A stretch of DNA of 59,698 nucleotides, from the NCBI GenBank assembly GCA_023807065.1, contig JAJJLU010000380.1, positions 1 to 59,698 of the forward strand. Reading direction: 5' to 3'. This DNA comes from Isotricha intestinalis. Lineage: Eukaryota; Ciliophora; Litostomatea; Vestibuliferida; Isotrichidae. The position numbers and the translations under genes were made by a program. Below, piece after piece: positions 51,502 to 59,698 of this stretch. Numbering within the stretch: position 1 is the stretch's first letter; each line of letters begins with the position of its first letter. Below the pieces are notes generated by a model. That model saw only the letters and a program-made list of their open reading frames with translations, searched no databases and was not told where the DNA came from.

Positions 51502-54441
51502 ATGAATGAAGATGGAATTCTTTTAGAAAATGAAATTTTAATAAATTATTCAAATTCTTCAAAGAATGAAATATTTAATATATCAAATGTTTTTAAAATT
51601 ATATATTCACAAGGAATTAATTTTCATTCTTCACTAAAAAAAACAATTAATACTTTTTTTGATGAATCAAAAGTATTTGAAGCGAAGAGCTTAATGGGAC
51701 AGAATTTAAATTTTTTTTATCAATCTATTTTAATACTTTTAAATAATTTAAATGAAATGTTTCAAAAATTTAAATTAATTTTAATTGAACCTTTGGAAGA
51801 ATATAAAGTTAAATTAAATAATTTCAATAATTCAATTTTATCAGATTATAATCTTCTTGTTAAAAAATATTATAACTCAAAAGAAAAAGTTACAAAAACT
51901 CAAAGACAATTTTATCATTCAATAATAGCATATAATAAAGCAAAACAAGAATTTAATGAAAAAAAAAAAGAATATTTCAATAATTATTTAATGAAATTAA
52001 AGTCAGAACAAAATAATTTTAAACAAATTTACAAATATCAAATATTATCAACAAATAAATCATACTTTTATTATAATAATATATATAAGCAATTAATGAA
52101 AAAATTAAATGACAATGAAGAAAATAGATTAAACTTCTTAAAAACAAATCTAGAAATGTTTTGTCATGAAACAGAATTAATTTCAAATAAAACAGATTTA
52201 TTTATAAAAGAATTTATAACTAAATTAAGTTCTTGGACAATGGAAAGAGAAAAAAAAATATTTAATGAAGAATTTATTTTTTCAAATAACGACAAAAGAT
52301 TTTTAAATGAAGAATTTCTTATATATTCAAAAGATAATATAGCAAAATTAAATATTCAAATTGCGAATAATAATCAAAATATCCAAAAGAAAAATACTAC
52401 ATCAAAAGGAAGAGTTCAATTTATTAATTTTTCTTATACCGAAAATGATGAAGACATATATGATTTAACTTCATTTCATAATATTGATTATCAAAAAATG
52501 GTATCTCATCAATTAATGAAATTCATTGATAGTTCTGATGAAATCCCTTATGAATTAATTTCTGTATGTAATACATTAATTTCAGAATTATCAGAATTTT
52601 CAAAAGTTGTAATAAAACAATATTTAGATAGTCATTCAAATGGTTATAATAGATTAAAAAATTATAATAATATTCTTCATTTTTCTCATTTATTAAGTAA
52701 TATATTATTAAATTCTCATCTTGATAATGAAACTTTAACTAATATTAAAATGGCAATTATTTTTATTTCACAAAAAACTTATGTAGTTTATGAAAATAAA
52801 AAAATATTTTTAAGTGGAATAATAAGTAAACATGAAATTTTTAAATCACCTTTTTTTTGGAATAATATTATTGAATTTAAATTAAAACTTAAATTAAATA
52901 ATATTGTTAAGGAAACTGTCAAAAAATTTAATATGGAACTATTAAGTACTAATAATAATCAAGAAAATAAAAATAGTAAAAATTTACTTTTAAATATGTT
53001 TCATAAAACTAATTCAAAAGAAAAAAAAAATTATACAAATGAATTTGCAAATTTAGTTAAATTCGATTTATATGATAAATTAAGTAGAGATACAAATAAA
53101 TTTTTCTTAGATTCTTCATTTGAGCAATTTCACCTTATTTTAAAAGAATATATTCCTTGTTTTATAAATTTTAATTTTGGGATTGATAAAAGTATAAATT
53201 TTATTGTAGATTTATGTAATAAATATAATATTAATAATGAATGGATTAATTATTATATAGTAAGGTTAAATTCTTCTTCTTATTCAATAATGCAATATGG
53301 ACGAAATTTGATTCAAGATTTAACGATTAAAAATAAAATCGAAGACATTAAAAAAGGAAAATTTGATTCTATTTTAGAAAAATATTCAATAAAAAAGCAT
53401 ATGGAACTATATAAACTTGAAGATAAAATAATGATTTTATCTAATATAAGTAACTTTTTAAATAATCATAATAAAATGAATTTTCTTCATCTTAATAAAG
53501 ATATAAATCATAAATTAACAAAAAAAATTTATAAAAATCTTTTACAAAAATTATCATGTAATACAAATTATAAAAATAATATTAGTCAATTTAAATTGAG
53601 AATATCAATTTGGAAAATTTTACTTAAAGTAAAAGAAATAAAAGCAAAATATCCATATATTCCAAACAAAGATAAAGCAATAGCAATTCCTATAATAAAA
53701 TATGATAATAGTAATATAAGTATAATTGATTTAGATTGTCAAAGAACATTTTTTGAAAATGATATTGAAGAATATCAACAAAAAATAAATAATATTTTAA
53801 AAACAATTGCAATGCTCATTCCAGATATAAATTATTGTCAAGGATTTAATTTTATTTCTGCTTTTCTTATAAGAATTACAAATAATGAAGAAGAAAGTTT
53901 TTATATAATGATGGGATTGATTTTAAATACAAATTTTAAAGTGATCTTCTATAATGATTTATCTAAATTAGAAATTTATTTTAGTGTTTTTGAAAGATTA
54001 TTATCTTTATTTTTACCTGAATTATCATATTGTTTCAAAATACACTCAATTTTAACTAATTTTTATGCAAGTCCATGGTTTATTACTTTATTTACAAGTA
54101 CAATAAATAAAAATAGTAAATTAGATGTAATAATAAAAATTTTTGATAATTTCATTTTAAGTGGATGGAAAACAATATATAATACTTCATTAAAACTACT
54201 TGAAAGTAGGGAACAATTAATATTGACAATGAAAAGTGAAAATATTTTACATTATATAACAAGTGATTTAATAAAAGATGAATTATATGGAGAGGAATCT
54301 GAAAAGTTTATTTATAAAATTAGTGAACCAAATACGATAAAGAAAAAATTAATTCATAATATAAAAAATGAAATTAAAATTGACAATGAATATAAAAAAG
54401 TTACTGAAAGTAATAATTCTTTTAGAAATAATATTAAATAA
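51502..54441 (+). CDS. BAR-like plus TBC RabGAP fusion protein
   Basis: The protein has 979 residues. The N-terminal region (about 25-260) is long helical coiled coil with the rhythm of BAR/F-BAR domains (KLILIEPLEEYKVKLNNFNN, TKTQRQFYHSIIAYNKAKQE). These domains form curved dimers on membranes. A helical middle of unknown type follows (330-690). The C-terminal TBC domain (about 690-910) has the Arg finger in IIDLDCQRTFFEN (Arg748) and the Gln finger in NYCQGFNFI (Gln780), so RabGAP activity is expected. The TBC call is firm. The BAR call rests on pattern and length only, and a generic coiled coil is the alternative. The pairing would place Rab inactivation on curved membranes, next to a flippase gene. 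Confidence 0.85.
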   Translation: MNEDGILLENEILINYSNSSKNEIFNISNVFKIIYSQGINFHSSLKKTINTFFDESKVFEAKSLMGQNLNFFYQSILILLNNLNEMFQKFKLILIEPLEEYKVKLNNFNNSILSDYNLLVKKYYNSKEKVTKTQRQFYHSIIAYNKAKQEFNEKKKEYFNNYLMKLKSEQNNFKQIYKYQILSTNKSYFYYNNIYKQLMKKLNDNEENRLNFLKTNLEMFCHETELISNKTDLFIKEFITKLSSWTMEREKKIFNEEFIFSNNDKRFLNEEFLIYSKDNIAKLNIQIANNNQNIQKKNTTSKGRVQFINFSYTENDEDIYDLTSFHNIDYQKMVSHQLMKFIDSSDEIPYELISVCNTLISELSEFSKVVIKQYLDSHSNGYNRLKNYNNILHFSHLLSNILLNSHLDNETLTNIKMAIIFISQKTYVVYENKKIFLSGIISKHEIFKSPFFWNNIIEFKLKLKLNNIVKETVKKFNMELLSTNNNQENKNSKNLLLNMFHKTNSKEKKNYTNEFANLVKFDLYDKLSRDTNKFFLDSSFEQFHLILKEYIPCFINFNFGIDKSINFIVDLCNKYNINNEWINYYIVRLNSSSYSIMQYGRNLIQDLTIKNKIEDIKKGKFDSILEKYSIKKHMELYKLEDKIMILSNISNFLNNHNKMNFLHLNKDINHKLTKKIYKNLLQKLSCNTNYKNNISQFKLRISIWKILLKVKEIKAKYPYIPNKDKAIAIPIIKYDNSNISIIDLDCQRTFFENDIEEYQQKINNILKTIAMLIPDINYCQGFNFISAFLIRITNNEEESFYIMMGLILNTNFKVIFYNDLSKLEIYFSVFERLLSLFLPELSYCFKIHSILTNFYASPWFITLFTSTINKNSKLDVIIKIFDNFILSGWKTIYNTSLKLLESREQLILTMKSENILHYITSDLIKDELYGEESEKFIYKISEPNTIKKKLIHNIKNEIKIDNEYKKVTESNNSFRNNIK

Positions 54442-55093
54442 ATAGTTTACATTTTTTATAAATTATTAAATTATTTTATATAATGGAAATATTTAATTTT
54501 AAATTCATAAAACAATAGCTGATAATTCCAAGATAATATAAAAAAAGAAAAATATTAATTGCTTAAAGAACAGAAAAATTAAATTAATTAGAAAAAAAGT
54601 ATCTAAAAAGTAGAAAAAAACAATTATTCACTCCAACAATAAATAAATTAATAAAATTTAAAAATATAATAATCCTATCAAATAAAAATTCACAATTAGA
54701 GAAATCAAAAAATAATTTTAACAAAAATGTATGTAAAATACAAAAGAAAAAACAAAAAGTTTGAAAAAAACAAAAACAACAATTAATACTAAAAAAATAA
54801 ATAAGCTAAGATAATAAAAATTTTAAATGAAGCCCATAAATTTTCACTTGTTTTTTTTTTAAAATTAATAAAATAAAAAAAAATATAATTAAATATAATT
54901 GATATTCTATAAATATTCCTATTTACAACAATTTATTAAGAATTATTTTTATTAATTTAGTTTAGTTTAATAAATCTTTATTATAAATTTTTTTAAATAG
55001 ATTATAAATTTTATTGTATAAATTATTGATTTCTTTTAATTAATAAAGAATTTATTAGAAAAAGATAAATTTAAATAAAAAATAATTTTTTTA
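54442..55093. other. Intergenic region, 652 bp
   Basis: This is the longest spacer without a gene or remnant apart from the subtelomere. It separates the BAR-TBC stop from the USP-like ATG, both on the plus strand. It is rich in A runs, with frequent stops in every frame. Neither coding texture nor a tRNA or repeat is visible. It should contain the USP-like gene's promoter. Confidence 0.6.
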
Positions 55094-57325
55094 ATGCAAA
55101 CAATAAATCTAAACAATAAAAAAATTGAAGATTCAAATTTGGAAGAAACAGAAGAAATAAACACAAGTTCAAAAAATAATGAAATAAACACAAGTACAAA
55201 AAATAATGAAATAAATCTTCCTCAAAACAAACCAAAATTCCAAACATCAACAATAAAAAAATTTATAGGAACAGAAAATATTGATTTGGGAATAACAAGT
55301 TTTTTTTATTCAAATTTAGATTTACAGATAGAAAAAATACAAAATTTTTTAAATAAATCATCAAATCATGGTTTAACTGGTTTAAAAAATATAGGAAATT
55401 CCTCATATATGAATTCAATAATACAATGTTTAAGTCATTGTCCAGATTTAGTATATTATTATATAAGTGATTTATATGTTAAAGATTTAAAAAAACCACC
55501 AAAACAAAATTCTCAAGCAAAAAATGTTTCTCAATCATTTGCTTTAATATTAAAAAAATTATGGATTGAAGATTCAAAAACAACTTCTCCTATTGATTTA
55601 AAATATGCAATTTCTAATTATTATTATTCTTTTAATAATAATAATCAACATGATTCACATGAATTTATTTTAAATTTATTCAATTCTTTACATGAAGAAA
55701 CAAATAGACAAGATTTAAAGGGTTTAATTAAATTTTATGAAGAACCAAAATTAGAAAGTGAAAGTGATATGAGTGCTTCAAAACGTTTTTGGACTTTATT
55801 TAAAAGATTAAATAATTCAATAATTATAAATTTATTTTATGGTCAAATTAGAAATGTTATGAGATGTTTATCCTGTGCTTTTACTCAAACTAATTTTGAA
55901 GTCTTTAGTATTTTACCTTTAGAAATTCCAAATTTAAAAAAAATCAATGTTTTACTTATTCCTTCAAATAATATTAAAGCTTCTGTTCAAATAAGTTTAT
56001 TTATTTCTGATTCAGCTTTATTTGTAGATATTGGGGTTTATATTAAACAATTTATTATTTCTGGATTTGAAAATTTTAGAGTTTTATTATTTAATTATAA
56101 TAATTCAAGTGTGAAATTTGTTAAAATGAGTGAAAATATATTTAATGCTTCAAAAAAAGGAATGATTGTTTTATATGAAATTTCAGATTCTATTTCTAAT
56201 GATAATGAAAATGATAATAATGAAAGTGATAATGAAGATATTATTCCTGGAGATTATTTTCCTTTTATTTCAGTATTTAGATTTAGAGATTTTAATGATA
56301 ATAATATTATACCAAATAATAAGTTTGTTTCTTATCCTAGAGTTTTTCCTATTAATTCTTTTAGTAAAATTAAAACTTTAAGAATTAGAATTATAAGTTT
56401 TCTTTCTAATTTTTATCCTTTGCCAAATTTTTTTAAAAATGAAATTGAATTAATTGAACAAATGAAAAATAATTATATTGAAAAAAATATTGATCCAAAT
56501 GATTTTGAACTGTTAAATATTTATCAAAATATATATTCAAAACTTTTTAAAAACAAAGATAATGAAGAAATAAAAGAATATTTAGAAAAATTCCCATTTA
56601 AAGTTTATCTTTGTTCATCAAAAGAAGAAAAAGAAGACAAATTATTTTTATCAAATAATTATGAAGAATTCCAAAAGGAATTTCAAGATAATCTTCCAAT
56701 AAAAAAATTAGTAGAATTAATAAGAGTAGGATATAAAATAGTAATATATTTAACTGATAAAGAAATTATAAAACCATTAAATGAAATAACAATTATTGAA
56801 GAAGATGACACAAATGAAAGAATTCCAAATATTAATGATATTCTTATTCATTTTTCTCTTCATGAAAAAATGGATAAAGATAATGAATGGTATTGTCCAA
56901 ATTGTAAAAAATTATCAAATGCTTATAAAAAATTAGATTTATTTTATGTTCCAAAATATTTAATTTTAAGTTTAAAAAGATATTCTCGAACATATTTATC
57001 AAAAGTAAAAGTTCAGTTAACAAAAATAAATAATTTGATAGAATTTCCAATAGAAAATTTAAATATAGATAATTTTGTTTTAGGACCAAAAGTTCCAAAA
57101 AATATATATGATTTATTTGCAGTATCACAACATTCAGGAAGTAATGAAGGAGGGCATTATGCTTCTGCTTGTAAAAATTTTGGTAATTGGTATATGTTTG
57201 ATGATGGAGCTTTCTTTAATTGTGATAATGATTTGATTTGTACTCCTGAAGCATATATTATTTTTTATAAGAAAAAAAGTGAAAAGAAAAAAAATATTAA
57301 AAGTAATATTGAAGAAAAAAAATAA
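55094..57325 (+). CDS. USP-family deubiquitinase homologue with catalytic Cys replaced by Ser (pseudo-DUB)
   Basis: The protein has 743 residues. A disordered head (1-90) carries a 27-bp tandem repeat encoding EINTSSKNN. The USP fold follows. In the Cys box, usually GNTCYMN, the sequence is GNSSYMN: codon TCA at 55403-55405 gives Ser104 where the nucleophilic Cys belongs. The His box is intact (GGHYAS, His688), as is the third residue region (WYMFDDG, Asp703/704). Two CxxC pairs, C258/C261 and C601/C604, form the usual USP zinc ribbon. The fold therefore seems complete but hydrolysis is probably lost; it may bind ubiquitin or act as a scaffold, as catalytically dead USPs such as USP39 do. The long insert between the zinc-ribbon halves (about 265-595) is typical of large USPs. 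Confidence 0.88.
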   Translation: MQTINLNNKKIEDSNLEETEEINTSSKNNEINTSTKNNEINLPQNKPKFQTSTIKKFIGTENIDLGITSFFYSNLDLQIEKIQNFLNKSSNHGLTGLKNIGNSSYMNSIIQCLSHCPDLVYYYISDLYVKDLKKPPKQNSQAKNVSQSFALILKKLWIEDSKTTSPIDLKYAISNYYYSFNNNNQHDSHEFILNLFNSLHEETNRQDLKGLIKFYEEPKLESESDMSASKRFWTLFKRLNNSIIINLFYGQIRNVMRCLSCAFTQTNFEVFSILPLEIPNLKKINVLLIPSNNIKASVQISLFISDSALFVDIGVYIKQFIISGFENFRVLLFNYNNSSVKFVKMSENIFNASKKGMIVLYEISDSISNDNENDNNESDNEDIIPGDYFPFISVFRFRDFNDNNIIPNNKFVSYPRVFPINSFSKIKTLRIRIISFLSNFYPLPNFFKNEIELIEQMKNNYIEKNIDPNDFELLNIYQNIYSKLFKNKDNEEIKEYLEKFPFKVYLCSSKEEKEDKLFLSNNYEEFQKEFQDNLPIKKLVELIRVGYKIVIYLTDKEIIKPLNEITIIEEDDTNERIPNINDILIHFSLHEKMDKDNEWYCPNCKKLSNAYKKLDLFYVPKYLILSLKRYSRTYLSKVKVQLTKINNLIEFPIENLNIDNFVLGPKVPKNIYDLFAVSQHSGSNEGGHYASACKNFGNWYMFDDGAFFNCDNDLICTPEAYIIFYKKKSEKKKNIKSNIEEKK
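55154..55216 (+). repeat. 27-bp tandem repeat inside the USP-like gene
   Basis: Two copies of a 27-base unit beginning GAAATAAACACAAGT (55154-55180 and 55181-55207) differ at one base (TTC against TAC region), and a third partial copy follows. The unit is in frame and encodes EINTSSKNN / EINTSTKNN / EIN, a disordered linker. A multiple-of-three unit allows length variation without frameshift. Confidence 0.8.
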
Positions 57326-57447
57326 ATATATAGGAATATTGGTGTTTCAAAATGATAAAAAATTTAATTATCTAAAAAATAGAAAACATAAAAATATTTA
57401 ATTTCATTAATATAAAAAAATAAATAGTCTATTTTTAGTTTTTTCTT

Positions 57448-59070
57448 TTATTTTTTATTCAAATCAATTATCAAATAATCAACACTCTTTAAATTTAAAT
57501 AATCTTTGTATAAAAAGTATATATATAATAAATTATTTTTTTTAACATATACACATTTATTCTTATTAATTATTTGAGTCAAATTCAGTTCATCATTCTT
57601 CTTTAATCCAAAAAGAGAAAATGAAATTTTATAGTTATATAATAATTTTAATTCTGGTATTTTAAAAACTTTGATGTAATTTTCAAATTCATTTACAATT
57701 ATACAATCATTTTTACTACTGAATATTTCAATTAATTTATAATTATCAATTTTATTTATTAATTTAAAAGTATTTTTTTCAAATATAAAAATAATTTGAT
57801 TAATTACAGCTAATATATAGTTTTCCAAAATTAATACTTTATAAAAACTTATAAAATTTGAGCCATAAAATTCATCATTATCTGAATAATATCTAAAATA
57901 GTTAAAACTTTTAAATTCCCCATTTCTTCTATAATAAAAAAAATCATCGAGTAGAAATTTTTTATTGAAAATAAATAAATTATTTTGCTCTTCCTTATTT
58001 TCAGTAAAATAAGGTTTTAAATTATGAAAAAAATATTTAAAAATATTACAACTAGTATATCCTTTAGTAGTATAATATTGAGAAAAAAGATCTGAATATA
58101 ATTCTAATTTTATTTGAGTTTGATACATTTCTTCATTTACTTTTGAAATTATTGCTAAATATAAATGTTTTTTAGAATGTATTAACGAAAAAATATACTT
58201 CTCATTAATTACTTTAGTATAATGAATATAATTAAAAAATATTGAATTTTTTATTTCTTGTTTATAAATATTATAAAATGTTATTTGAACTTTTGTAGAA
58301 TAATATCCAAAATAATTTTTTATTAATTCTAAATTAATAATAATTTGAGGTGCTTCTATTTGAAAAATATTTTCATTTTGTAGATTATAAAAGAAAATTT
58401 CATTTTTGAAAATATTTTTATATTTAACTAAAGCATATAAATCTCCTAAAAAGAATATTGTTTGATTTTCTTCATTTTTAATTTCAATCAAATTTTTTGG
58501 TTCTTCATCAAATTTTAAATCAATGTGCATTAAATTAATATTTTTAAGATTTATATTTGGACGAATAATATAAAAATGTATATTCCCATCTTCTTTAAGA
58601 TAAAATAAATAATTGTTTTTGAGAACATTAATAATTTCTATAATATTATCAGGTTGATTTAATTTTCTAAAGATCTTTAAAGAATAATTGACAACATCAG
58701 ATAATAAAGATAGACTATACTGTTTTTCATTAAATAATTGAGATATTGTTTCTTTTTTTTTATAGTAGTATGTTTTAGAATATATTGAAAATAGTTTTTC
58801 AAAATATATTTTATATTTTTCGACGTTTTTACTTTTTAAAGAATCTTTCACTAATTGTTCATAAGCTTGATATTCCCAAATTTTTCCATATTTCACATTT
58901 TGACATAAATCAATAATATTTAAAAGACTTTTTTCCTTATCTTTTGATATTAAGGCATTATTAAACATTGTTTCTATATTTAATAAAAATTCCTCATTAT
59001 CATAATCATAATCATATTCATAATCATAATCATAATTACACTCTTCATATTCATCAGAATCATTATCCAT
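57448..59070 (-). CDS. Unknown protein with acidic Asp/Tyr-repeat N-terminus
   Basis: The 540-residue protein opens with an acidic stretch of Asp-Tyr and Asn-Tyr dipeptides (EECNYDYDYEYDYDYDNEE), encoded by short TATGAT-type repeats. A helical region follows (35-150), resembling the head of a proteasome or signalosome-lid type helical repeat only in a loose way. Then comes a long beta-rich region (150-540) with strands like NEYIFSLIHSKKHLYLAII and NYIKVFKIPELKLLYNYKIS, which could be a degenerate propeller. No family is assigned. The start is the first ATG, with 234 bp between it and the divergent phosphofructokinase ATG. Confidence 0.7.
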   Translation of the reverse strand: MDNDSDEYEECNYDYDYEYDYDYDNEEFLLNIETMFNNALISKDKEKSLLNIIDLCQNVKYGKIWEYQAYEQLVKDSLKSKNVEKYKIYFEKLFSIYSKTYYYKKKETISQLFNEKQYSLSLLSDVVNYSLKIFRKLNQPDNIIEIINVLKNNYLFYLKEDGNIHFYIIRPNINLKNINLMHIDLKFDEEPKNLIEIKNEENQTIFFLGDLYALVKYKNIFKNEIFFYNLQNENIFQIEAPQIIINLELIKNYFGYYSTKVQITFYNIYKQEIKNSIFFNYIHYTKVINEKYIFSLIHSKKHLYLAIISKVNEEMYQTQIKLELYSDLFSQYYTTKGYTSCNIFKYFFHNLKPYFTENKEEQNNLFIFNKKFLLDDFFYYRRNGEFKSFNYFRYYSDNDEFYGSNFISFYKVLILENYILAVINQIIFIFEKNTFKLINKIDNYKLIEIFSSKNDCIIVNEFENYIKVFKIPELKLLYNYKISFSLFGLKKNDELNLTQIINKNKCVYVKKNNLLYIYFLYKDYLNLKSVDYLIIDLNKK

Positions 59071-59304
59071 TTTATTTAAATTATTAGTATTTTTTTTATT
59101 AATAACTATTTTAATGAAATCAAATTAGTTTTATATTCTGATATATATATAGAAATATTATGAATTGATTGAAATAAAAATAATCTAAATTTTAAAGAAT
59201 TAATTTTATATACATGATAATTAATAAATAATATTAAGTCAATATATTCAGTATCTATTTAATTATTTAAATAATTTTAAAACAGACATTATATAAATAA
59301 AAAG

Positions 59305-59698
59305 ATGAAACTATTCCTAATTCTAACACTCCAAATAATAATTCAAATTTCATTTTCAAAAAAGATAACAAATAAAAAGATTCGACGTCTTTTTATAGAT
59401 CCAGATTTTATAAATAATATAACTCCCTTTTATCAACAAAGAATTAATTATAAACCAATAATACCAAATATATTGAAAGATTTAAATAATATCGAATTAA
59501 ATGATGGTGATGAAAGTAAATCATTAGATGATGAAAATAAATTTAAAGAATTATTTCCAGAAACATATGGTTTACGTTCAACTCAAATTAAACAAGGAAA
59601 AACAAATTTTGATATACATAGAAAATTAAGAGTAGGTATTGTTTTTCTTGGAGGAAATGCTCCAGGAGGACATAATGTAATAACAGGATTATATGATG
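59305..59698 (+). CDS. Phosphofructokinase (PPi-dependent type), 5' part, with signal-like N-terminus; runs off the window
   Basis: 131 codons are visible before the window ends. At about 107-131 stands LRVGIVFLGGNAPGGHNVIT, the start of the PFK fold and very close to the LKIGVVLSGGQAPGGHNVIS of PPi-dependent PFKs (long, plant-PFP-beta type). This enzyme makes fructose 1,6-bisphosphate with PPi in place of ATP, common in anaerobic protists. The preceding KELFPETYGLRSTQI matches the FPxxYG region of the same family. The first 18 residues (MKLFLILTLQIIIQISFS) form a basic-then-hydrophobic segment like a secretory signal peptide, odd for a cytosolic enzyme. An in-frame TAA at 59278 and the absence of another Met before the PFK core fix the start. 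The PPi/ATP-deciding residues lie beyond the window. Confidence 0.8.
   Translation, partial: MKLFLILTLQIIIQISFSKKITNKKIRRLFIDPDFINNITPFYQQRINYKPIIPNILKDLNNIELNDGDESKSLDDENKFKELFPETYGLRSTQIKQGKTNFDIHRKLRVGIVFLGGNAPGGHNVITGLYD

Noticed and set aside
1..59698. Ciliate-type stop reassignment (TAA/TAG as Gln)
   Set aside because: More than 20 intact genes end at TAA, TAG or TGA at natural C-termini and none needs read-through.
1..59698. tRNA, rRNA, CRISPR arrays and complete mobile elements
   Set aside because: I looked for GC-richer cloverleaf-like patches, regularly spaced repeats and transposase or reverse-transcriptase motifs and saw none.

Overview
The window looks like one end of a macronuclear chromosome from a very AT-rich ciliate. 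It opens with about 2.4 copies of a CCCCAAT telomere-type repeat, it is gene-dense with almost no introns visible, and the gene families (a four-domain Ca2+-type channel, a large PAS/multi-membrane protein, MORN, TBC and many coiled-coil proteins) are typical of ciliates. The genes read in the standard code: TAA ends most of them, TGA ends the MORN, PAP2-like and P4-ATPase genes, and TAG ends the BEACH gene. This argues against Tetrahymena- or Paramecium-type codes. The telomere repeat, the standard code and a PPi-phosphofructokinase-like gene at the right edge together suggest an anaerobic litostome (rumen entodiniomorph-type) ciliate. That assignment is inference from memory of the group, not a database result.

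Layout. Bases 1-17 are telomeric. Bases 18-2583 form a subtelomeric graveyard with two decayed coding remnants (+ strand 88-895, - strand 1105-2155). Bases 2584-6347 hold a full ABCB-type transporter split by a one-base frameshift. From 6.5 to 13.1 kb there are two coiled-coil proteins, proteasome subunit Rpn6 and a Pumilio-family RNA-binding protein whose RNA-code residues can be read. Bases 13396-14455 are a WBP2-like pseudogene. From 14.5 to 23.8 kb there are a TBC RabGAP, a probably acylated unknown protein, a basic unknown protein, a poly(A)-binding protein, a MORN protein and an unknown protein. Bases 23952-30413 encode a four-domain voltage-gated channel with an E/D/D/E filter ring. From 30.8 to 42.8 kb there are a PAP2-like protein missing catalytic residues, a coiled-coil protein, a BEACH/WD40 protein and three small or coiled-coil genes. 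From 42.8 to 54.4 kb there are a PAS/multi-membrane protein, a P4-ATPase flippase and a BAR-like/TBC fusion. From 55.1 kb to the edge there are a USP-family protein with Ser in place of the catalytic Cys, an unknown protein, and the 5' end of a phosphofructokinase with a signal-like N-terminus.

Membrane traffic and membrane signalling dominate: flippase, two RabGAP-type proteins, BEACH, ABC transporter, channel and PAS/membrane protein. RNA control is represented by PUF and PABP, and protein turnover by Rpn6 and the pseudo-USP. There are no operons; genes lie on both strands with short spacers, down to 52 bp between the divergent starts of the flippase and the BAR/TBC gene. The most interesting points are the apparently catalytically dead USP and PAP2-like proteins, the BAR-TBC fusion beside the flippase, the WBP2 relic with three in-frame TAA codons in a Gln-rich tail, and the PFK N-terminus. 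I found no rRNA, tRNA, CRISPR array, complete transposon or clearly new multi-gene system.
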